Below are positions 7,701-15,200 of a DNA stretch of 18,663 nucleotides, in pieces. The notes under the pieces are model-generated. The model was not told the DNA's origin and did not search any database. It worked only from the letters and a program-made list of their open reading frames with translations. The number at the start of each line of letters is the position of its first letter. Within the stretch, counting starts at the first letter, position 1. Both the position numbers and the translations under genes were made by a program. The DNA is from Auxenochlorella pyrenoidosa (taxonomy: Eukaryota; Chlorophyta; Trebouxiophyceae; Chlorellales; Chlorellaceae): NCBI GenBank assembly GCA_001430745.1, contig KQ481997.1, positions 75,931 to 94,593 on the forward strand, given 5' to 3'.

Positions 7701-10190
7701 CCACCCCACCCACCCCCACCCCCCCCCACACACACCACCCCCTGCCCCCCCAAGCGCCTCACATGTCAGCGTGGGCGTGCAGGCGGGGCGGCAGCTTGCC
7801 CTTCCCGTTCCTCATCTGCTCAATTTGCTCCTCAGTCAGGGCGGGGTCTGCGGGGACTCAGGGAATTCGGCACCGGTGCTGCTGGGCGCGCCGGCACCCT
7901 GGAAAGCGTTGCCAGCATGCGCCGCCCTGCTGCGCTGTGCCTGGCGGCGGGCGGGGAGTGAATGCACAGGGGGCGCTTGCACTAAAAAACTACGGACAGA
8001 AAGGGAGTGAAAGCGCAGCGCCTGCTCACAGTGGTTCCAGGCCATAAAGGAGGGGTTCTCCGGCGAGTTGATGTCAAATGGCTGCGCACACGTTGAAGAC
8101 GGGGGTGGGGTGGGGTGGGGGCTGGGGCCTCTTCGTGGCGCAGGCCAGAAGGTGCAGCGCGCAGCCTGCGCGAGCCGGCCCCGCCCTGCCCGGGATGCAT
8201 TTGCCCAGGGCAGGGCCCTGCCCTGGGCACGCCGTCGCCAGAGATCGGGTTGCGGGCAGCAACAGGCACAGGTGCACCCCGCACTCGCCTCGAGCTTAGC
8301 AGGCACAGACAGGCACAGCCACGGCCCGCACTCGCCTCGTACACCTCGCTCTCGTCGCGCCCCAGCGCGATCCACAGCGCGCGCAGCACCCTCAGCGCCA
8401 CCTCATGCGTCTGCGCCTGGAAGGACAGCGCCACCTGGCGGAACTCGGGGCCTGCAGGAGTTGCGGAGGAAGAAAGAAAGAAATTAAGATTCAGCAAAGA
8501 GAATGCCGGTGGGCCACATGCCGGAATTTGGGGCTTGCAGTTCAGTCTAGCTTTTCAACTTGACGCCCTTGGGCTTGTACCAGGCACCAGCGGCAGCAAC
8601 AGTGCCGGTAGCGGCGGCAGCGGCTCCCAGGTGCCCCTGCCGGGCAAGACCAGGGTGTGGTGCCAGCCGTCGTCCAGCACCCCTGGCTCAAAACAGGCGC
8701 ACCGGCACTCACCCAGCTCCGCCGGCCACTCCTCGCCCTCAAAGCGCTGCTCGGCAAAGTTGTAGCCCAGCGTGCCCCAGCGCCCCACGCTGAACCACTC
8801 CCACAGCCGGTTGCCTGCAGACACAGGGGCGCGGCGTTAACGGCGTTAAGGCGGTTGTGTGACCCCGCCGGGCCTGTCGTCGAACTAATCCACCGTGACG
8901 GGTGGAACAGCCAGCCAGCCAGCCAGCTAACGCGGCGCACACACACGTGATTGCGATGGGCAGCATCCCTGGCCAGAGCAGCAGCTGCAGAGCTGCGGAG
9001 GCACCTGGGCTGGGCACCAACACCCGCCGCAGCCAGGCCAGGGCCTTTTGGTGGCCAGCCCAGCTCGTGGTCCTTTGCTGCAGACCCCCATCTGTCCATC
9101 AGCCAACCAGCGCCAGCACCGCGCCTGCAGCTCGGCCCTCCTGCCAGCGCCAGAGCCGTGCCTGCGGCCGAGCACCCACCCGTCACTGTCTCCAGCTCGT
9201 CGGGGCCGCGGTAGCCGAGGTACGAGTCGGGGTTGAAGGGCCACTGCAGCGGGGGGGGAGCAGGGTTGTCACAGTGGTCACGCGTCATGCAGCCAATCCG
9301 CCAGCGGTGGGAAGCACCAGTCGCTGCCTGACCAGCATGCAGGAGAGCTGGGCGTGTGGGCGCAGCAGGAGGGCTGAGGGGGAGACGTGCAGGGAGCATG
9401 GGAGAGCAGGTGCAGAGGTCTGCCAGCAGAGTGTTGGAAGGGCGCTCAGCCTGGCACAGGGGTGGCGCAGCCCGTCCAAGGTGCGGCAGTGGCCAACGAA
9501 TGCATGTGGCACTGCAGCGAGCCGCTGCCATGCCGCCAGGCAGCAGCACCGAGGCTGCACAGCCATAGCAGTCAGCTGGCTGGCCTCGTAACGCTCTTAC
9601 CTGGGTCTTAAAGTCCTGCAGCATTGGGGGAGAAAGACGGCTGTGAAGTCAGTAGTGATCATGAGCTTTCAGCAGACTCGCTGAGCTGGCGCCAGCAGGG
9701 CGGGCCGTGCGGCAGGCGCCGCCAGCCCACCTTCTCGCGGTCCAGGAACTGGCGCCCCGCAGCAAAGGCGCGCTCGATGTCCTCCTCTGGGATGCCATGA
9801 TCTGCAACACTGGGCAGCCCAGCCTGTGAGCAGTCGGTGGCAGCCTGGGCGGGGGGCGTGCTGGCTAGTACTATTGAGTGCGCACAGGCGGCTGCCGGGG
9901 CGCCCCGCAGCGCGCCGCCCCCTCTTGCCAGAGATGTAGAAGAAGCCGGTGTCGCTGGCCGCCTTGAAGAGCTGCTCAGCTATCTCTTGCTTCCGGTTCT
10001 CAAAGTCATGAAAAGAGATGGTTGGGGCTGTGGCGCGGGGCATGCTGGCGGCGGTGGCGGCGGTCGGGTTGTCCAGCGCTGTGAATGTGCGTGGGCTGAG
10101 AAGGGCGGCGGCGACCCTGAAACGGCTTCGCACCTTTGAATATCGGCTCGAGAAACGACGGGCTGCCTCCAAATCCCGCGAGAGCAACAT
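4741..10190 (-). CDS. 2OG-Fe(II) dioxygenase, isopenicillin-N-synthase-like
   Basis: Minus-strand exons: 10190-9929, 9801-9731, 9615-9601, 9243-9180, 8814-8713, 8451-8345, 8081-8030, 7847-7763, 7474-7443, 7189-7114, 6680-6636, 6411-6359, 6151-6058, 5803-5730, 5521-5475, 5203-4994, 4953-4741 (533 aa). All junctions keep frame. The start is the first ATG. Residues 1-49 are rich in Arg, Ser and Ala with few acids, like an organelle-targeting leader; the core begins MPRATAP. Next comes the DIOX_N region (GFFYIS, DHGIP, FLDREK), then the catalytic barrel. Iron ligands are H250 and D252 (HAHADMD) and H329 (STYHRV). R343 and S345 of the RYS motif should bind 2-oxoglutarate. NIGDGLTRW is also typical. 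The family oxidises small molecules using 2-oxoglutarate and O2; the substrate is unknown. The core ends near residue 393. The last two exons are an unrecognised extension of about 140 residues and are uncertain. The first intron is GC-AG. Confidence 0.88.
5248..5290. repeat. Dispersed intronic repeat A, copy 1
   Basis: A 43-bp segment beginning CGCAAGTTCCGTTGCGG that matches 10990-11032 in the same orientation at about 40 of 43 positions. It lies in dioxygenase intron 15. It contains the small inverted motif CCGCAA/TTGCGG. Confidence 0.8.
5306..5370. repeat. Dispersed hairpin repeat B, copy 1
   Basis: A segment of about 65 bp matching 11349-11413 in inverted orientation. It holds a strong hairpin: GGACAGCCC (5336-5344), loop TTGC, GGGCTGTCC (5349-5357), extended outside by GGCCAG (5326-5331) pairing with CTGGCC (5358-5363). 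It sits 15 bp from repeat A in the same intron. Confidence 0.85.
6897..6934 (-). repeat. Duplicated exon-10 end and donor, distal copy
   Basis: 38 bp identical to 7108-7145, lying in dioxygenase intron 10. On the sense strand it encodes the LDIIEDVGNIW end of exon 10 and keeps the following GTGGGC splice donor. An upstream acceptor (sense CTCGCAG, exon start 6966) would make a 64-nt exon 6966-6903 with the same entry and exit phases as the normal exon. Confidence 0.9.
7051..7075 (-). repeat. Duplicated exon-10 end and donor, middle copy
   Basis: 25 bp shared with 7108-7145, a shortened copy that keeps EDVGNIW and the G|GTGGG donor but loses LDII. It lies only about 35 bp downstream (sense direction) of the genuine donor. 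An AG acceptor directly precedes it, but the resulting 23-nt segment does not preserve reading phase. Confidence 0.85.
7108..7145 (-). repeat. Exon-10 end and donor, source copy
   Basis: The 3' end of dioxygenase exon 10 (7189-7114) plus its GTGGGC donor. This is taken as the source because only this copy is joined to the full exon, with sense sequence GDVGLEIAPGAEAEN upstream matching the family's GLEI strand. Confidence 0.85.
7697..7757 (-). other. G-rich quadruplex-prone tract in intron 8
   Basis: On the sense (minus) strand this is a run of many G-tracts of 3-9 bases separated by T or short GT spacers, starting about 5 nt after the donor of the exon that encodes the HxD iron-binding motif. 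The pattern fits an intramolecular RNA or DNA G-quadruplex. Confidence 0.6.
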
Positions 10191-10742
10191 GTTACGCGGG
10201 GGCGAGAGCACCTGCAGGCATTGCCACGTGGCCTTCAGGTCGCACACCGAACAGCCCGTAATGTGCCAGCATGCTTAGTAATAGTCGACGTACCAACAGG
10301 ACACTCGAGCATGCATCGCAAGCTCAGGATGGGATGTGCCTGCCAGCCGCTGGCGCCGGCGCCCTCGCTAGCAGAGCCCTCCTCGAGCAGGCTCCATTCC
10401 ACCTGTGGTTCCGCTCACAACAACTGCTCCAAAGGGGCACATGCTGCGTCATGATCACTTTGTAAGGAAGAATGCTCGACGTCACACTTGCGAATCCCAC
10501 AAACCGGACTGGCACCCTAGCCCTTCCCAGCGCTTCAGTCTGAACACGCTGCTGTCATTGCCTGCGCCCGCCTTGCACGCTGGTTACAGGTCTGTTGATT
10601 TTCAGCTTTACAGAGACAGCATGCATAATCAAACCCAAAAAGGAGTGAAATTGACAAGTCGCAGGGCTGTCTGCTGAGCAATCAGCTCTGGTGCTGCGGC
10701 AATGCGCCGCTGCCGCTGGCGCCATGCTGGCAGCCAGTCGAG
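10191..10742. other. Spacer between DUF4242 and dioxygenase genes
   Basis: Holds the DUF4242 3' UTR and the dioxygenase promoter and 5' leader. Both genes are on the minus strand, so transcription runs in tandem. I see no ORF of interest and no clear TATA element. Confidence 0.55.
10584..10612 (-). terminator. Two TGTAA poly(A) signals after DUF4242 gene
   Basis: TTACA at 10584-10588 and 10608-10612 gives two minus-strand TGTAA signals, 130-160 nt past the DUF4242 stop codon. Two closely spaced signals suggest alternative 3' ends. Confidence 0.55.
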
Positions 10743-11915
10743 TCAGGCCAGGCCCGCCGTCGTCGGGTCAATGATAGTCTTGACTTCGTGGATGGACGAG
10801 ATGGGAAAGCTGCAGGGGGACAGCAGGGCGGGCGGCAACGCTCAGCAGCTGCCACAAGATCACGCTGTCAAGAGGGGACAGCCTCGGCATGCACGCTTTG
10901 CCCGGCCGCTCTTTGCCTTCTGCCAGGCTGCCTGCTGCCGGGGAAACCGCCACCACCCTCATCTGCATGTCCCCTGGGCATGTCTGTGCCGCAAGTTCCG
11001 TTGCGGTTAGACAGACTTTACGCCCAAACAAGCAATGGCACACACCCGCCAATGGAGGCATGCTCCCGGATGGCTTCCTCATCTGCCGCCAGGTAGATGC
11101 AGAAGGTCTTGCCGTCTGCAACGTAGCTGTGCTGCCACTGCAGGGGAGGGTGGCATGGCAATGGGCTTGCTCGGATACGGCATGGGAGGGGGCCATGATG
11201 GAAAGAAATCCGGCTGTGGCAGGCCAGGCGTGCGCCGCTCCCAGCTGCCAGTGCCCTTGCACGGCGTTCGCGACCTCCAACAGGGAAGAAGCCTGCTGCC
11301 GTGCACTGTGGAGCCGGCACCCAGGCAAAGCCCTCCTGCCGTTGGCACGGTAGCTGGCCAGGGCCAGCCCGCAAGGGCTGCACACCCCTGGCCTGTTTCC
11401 TCAACCCACGCCCTCAGGCGTGGCGCACTCGTTCTAGTGTTCCGGCGTGCCGCACCTGCACCCGGCCCAGGCCGGCCTTGGAGAGCGCTGTGCACGAGGA
11501 GGCAGAGATGCCGCCCAGCTCCTGCGGCGTCTTGGACTCGATGTCCGGGATGTCCCGCACGATCACGTAGCGCTTGAGGGCTGCAGGGGGCGCGGGGCAG
11601 GGGCGGGGGTTGGTCAGGAGCTCCCTGGAAGGTGGCGGCCGGCGGCGGAAGTTGGGGTGGCCAACGGGGGGGCAAGGCGGCGAAGCAGCTGGGTGCAGAA
11701 CAAGGTCGAGAACAGGCATCGACTGGGGCTGTGCAGGGAGTACCAGCTGACAACTGCTGCAGGATGCATGGACACAGCTCTCTCCTGCAGGCTCCGCCAA
11801 CCTTCACCGCCGCCCGAGAGCAGCAGCAGCGCAGCGCTGCCGGCAGAATGATTGATGACTGTGCTGCTCGCCGGCCTGCTGGACGGCCCTGATCGCTAGC
11901 ACACTCACCTGCCAT
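10743..11915 (-). CDS. DUF4242 (SCO4226-like) small protein
   Basis: Complete 96-residue protein from four minus-strand exons: 11915-11909 (coding part ATG GCA G only), 11580-11456, 11137-11046 and 10809-10743 (TGA). All introns are GT-AG and phases are 1, 0 and 2. The start is decided by the first exon: only ATG-GCA-G before the GTGAGT donor restores frame, giving MAALKRYVIVRDIPDIES. The rest shows the family pattern KRYVI-RDIP, an S-SC helix, VQWQHSYVADGKTFCIYLA, DEEAIREHA, GGFPISSIHEVKTIIDPTTA. The length matches DUF4242 proteins (about 90 aa). The family includes the Streptomyces nickel-binding protein SCO4226 with a ferredoxin-like fold; whether this protein binds metal is inference. There is no evident signal peptide. 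It is divergent from the FMO gene. Confidence 0.92.
10990..11032. repeat. Dispersed intronic repeat A, copy 2
   Basis: Matches 5248-5290 in the same orientation with about three differences. It lies in DUF4242 intron 3, 13 bp from the end of the 11137-11046 exon. Confidence 0.8.
11349..11413. repeat. Dispersed hairpin repeat B, copy 2
   Basis: Inverted partner of 5306-5370, in DUF4242 intron 2. It keeps the hairpin: CTGGCCAGGG and CAGCCC, loop GCAA, then GGGCTG and CCCCTGGCC. The stem has small compensating and non-compensating changes. Here repeats A and B flank a coding exon instead of being adjacent. Confidence 0.85.
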
Positions 11916-12257
11916 GACTCTTGACCCGTTTGAGCGTGCAAACACTACGGTTAGCTGCGGGCAGAAACCGTGCGCGGCGCTTGCGGGATGAAAGTGGCTC
12001 GCGACTCAACAAGACGCTGCAGGCCTGCCTGAAAACCACTTGCGAGTGCCGCTGTCGACTACGCGGTAGCACACCTTCGTAGCACACTCGTCAGCCACAT
12101 GGACTGCCTGCAAAAGCTCGATTCCCCGCACAAGTCCCCGTACAAGCCTTATTAGGCCGCATCAGCCTTGATGAGGCGATCGAAACACCCCTCTGGCCCC
12201 TTCGTCAACCACCTGCTGCCGCCGCCTCCATCCATCCCGCTTGCGGCGCTGGACAGC
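11916..12257. promoter_or_regulatory. Shared divergent promoter region
   Basis: About 340 bp separates the DUF4242 and FMO start codons, so both promoters and 5' UTRs must lie here. The nonamer GTAGCACAC occurs twice in direct orientation (12066-12074 and 12079-12087, 13 bp start to start); a third TAGCACAC is at 11898-11905, in DUF4242 intron 1. These are candidate factor sites only. No clear TATA box is visible. An upstream in-frame ATG at 12171 could extend the FMO by 29 residues, but its context is poor. Confidence 0.5.
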
Positions 12258-15200
12258 ATGCCTGTCCCAGCGGGCTCCAAGTTTGCAGTGATCGGGGCTG
12301 GAGTTGCCGGCCTGCAAGCTGCCACACAGCTGCGACATGCAGGCGAGGAATGGGAGAGCAGGGCAGCGGGGATCGTGGCGGGTGTGCCAGAGGGTGGCCG
12401 CCCATAGCCGGCACGCTGATGCCCTTGCATCTGCAAACAACCCTGCCCTGCCTGAAACCCTCTTGCAGGCTACCAGGTGACGCTGTTCGAGAAGAGCCAC
12501 AACGTGGGGGGTGTCTGGCAGAGCAACTACGCAGGATACACGCTGCAGGCAAGGCGGGTGGCTGCCGGGGCGGCACCAGCGCTGGCGCCGGCGCCCGTTT
12601 GCTTGCAGGCGCCAGCCTGGCGGCACGGCGCGGCGGGACCGGCCCTGGTTCACAGCCCTGGTTCGCAGCCGCAGGAGTGGATTCGTGTGCAAGTCACTAG
12701 TCCCACCAATGCCCGACGCCCTCCCTATGCCCCTGCAGGTGCGCAAGTGGCACTTTGAGATTCCGGGCTTCCCCTGGCCCGACAGCGAGAGCCACCCCAG
12801 GCGAGCCGCAGCAGCGTGGTGCCGTCGCCGTGCCCGCTTGCCCCGCCGGCCTGCACGCCTGCCTGCTTTTGGTTCCTGCCGGATGGAGCTGTACACACCG
12901 GCATGGGCCTCTGCCTCGGCTTAGGCCGTCATACTTGCCCCCCGGCGCACGCTCCCGCTCCTGGCAGGTATCCCACCGGCCCGGAGTGCCAGCGGTACCT
13001 CGAGCGCTACGCCGCGGAGGCGGGCCTGCGCCCGCTCATCAAGTTTGGGGTGACCGTCACCGCCCTCAAGGTGGGCCTCCTGCTGGCTGGGATGGTTGCA
13101 GGGCGCCTGCGCTAGCTTGGTGGGCCAATTGAGTGCGCGTGGGCGGTGGTGGCCGCTGTGCAGCGTGCGCGCCGTGGCTGCAGCGCTAGACAGCACAGCT
13201 CGAAGCATCTGTCGTCCCCAATTTGCAACTGCAGCCGGAAGTGACCAACGGCCACAGCCTGAAGGATGCAGACGGCTCGGATGGCTGGGTGGTGGAGTGG
13301 GCGGACGAGACAGGGTGAGGCGGCAGCCACTGCCTGGCAGGAGGTGCAGTGCGTCATGGCGGGCAGCAGGCCCGCCTGCACAGGCGGACATGAAGCGCTA
13401 CGATCGTTGGTCAAAGGCACGTGCCCGTACCCACGTCGCATGCCGTGCATAGCCCCCTCCCATCTGGGCCCTGCCACACTTGTCGGCATCCCTCCCTCGC
13501 ACCCTCGCCTCCAATATTTCAACCTCCCGCCTGCTGCAGCGCTGCCCACAGCGAGCGCTTTGATTTCGTGGTGGTTGCCACCGGGCTGTTCAACCAGCCG
13601 GTCCGGCCAGAGTGGGCCGAGGGCCTGGCTAGCGCCGCCCCGCCCCCAGCCGGCGCCGACCGCCCCTGGATTGTCGACGCCAGGGAATTCACCGATGACC
13701 AGCTCCCGCTGGCGCAGGTGCGGGGGGTTTCGGGGGAGGGACAGCGTGTGTCTTTGTATTAGGTGCACCCTGAATCCCAGCCCTGGGGGAAGGGAGAGCA
13801 GTCGTGACAGGCTGACCGGCTGGCACCCGGAGCCTCTCACGCCTGCAGCTGCTCGCCTGCCTGGCCAGCGCCTGCACTGCGCAGCAGCTGAGCTGCAGCC
13901 CGTGCGGCCTCGCATGGCCAGGCATACAAGACAACACGCAAGCGCTGCTTCACCCTCCGGCCACGCAGGGCAAGCGTGTGGTGGTTGTGGGCGCGGGCAA
14001 GTCGGCGCACGATGTGGGCCTGGCGGCCTCGCGCGTCGCGGCGTCGGCCACCCTGGTGGCGCGCCGCGGCCACTGGATGGCGCCCCAGAAAGTGCTGGGT
14101 GAGAAAAAAAAAAGTGCTGGGTGAGCTCAGCGGGAGGCTGGTGGCGACGCAGGCAGGGGGAGGAATGCCTGCGGCGATTAGTTTCCGGCAAGAAGAACTG
14201 CGCAACGATGTCCACAGCCTTGCCTTTCTTGGCGCTCCCGAAGCACAGACAGGCAGAGTCTGTCTTGCTACCCAGCAACCACACCTTGTTGTCATGTTGT
14301 GGCCCCCACCCCCTCCTCCGGCCCCCACACACCCCTGCAGGCATCCTGCCCCTGGAGTTTGCAACCTACACGCGCTGGAGCTGGGCGCTGCAGCCGGCAT
14401 GGTACACAGCCGGCAAGCTGAAGCGCGCCGCCCACGCCCTATTCTCGCCGCTCAAGGCGGCCGCCTGGGGCCTCTTTGGCCTCATCTTTGCCTGGCAGAC
14501 CCGCACGCCTAGTGAGGGGCCTGCCGCACGGGACGCCGCCGGCAGCTGAGGGCTGGCGCGTGATGTGTCGTTCGCAGAGGCACGCCCAGTGGCTTGCTGC
14601 TGCTGCTGCTGCTGCTGCTTGCTTGGCAGGGCATGCTTCTCTCTGGGGCTTCCATCTTCCTGCGACCCTGGTCAGCCCTGCTCCCCGGCGCCTGCAGCGG
14701 CCATCAAGCCCAAGCACGGCCTGCTGCCGGGGATCTACGACACGATTGGCAAGTGACAGGCTGCGGCATGCTGCGGCTGCACCGCCCACGCTGCGCTGTG
14801 GCCTGCCGCGCTATGCCTGCCGACGTCTGTCTTGTGCACAGGAAGTTGCCTTTGCCCCACCGCCCTCCTGCGCTGCCTCTCCCCTCTGCCCGCACCGGAC
14901 AAGTGGTGCATGAGCCAGCCGAATCCTTGCGACCAACCATTTAAGGGTCTCTGTTGTGTTTCGCCTCCCGCCGCAGGCATGGTGGACTCCAAGCAGCTGT
15001 CTAAAGCCTTCCGCTCGAGCCGGCTGGCTGCCAGGGCGGCCCGCATCGAGAGGGTGGAGGGCAGGGTGCTGCGCCTCTCCGATGGCACCACCCTGGAGGT
15101 GGGCGGCACAGGGCTGCCATCAGTACCAGCACTCGGGCGCTTCTTCAGATGGCAAACGGCAGGGCTGTCAGCGGTCGGACGCATTTTCTGGCGGCAAAGG

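Noticed and set aside
13112..14344. 410-codon minus-strand ORF across the FMO gene
   Set aside because: It crosses well-supported FMO exons and introns and its translation is low-complexity with no domain pattern.
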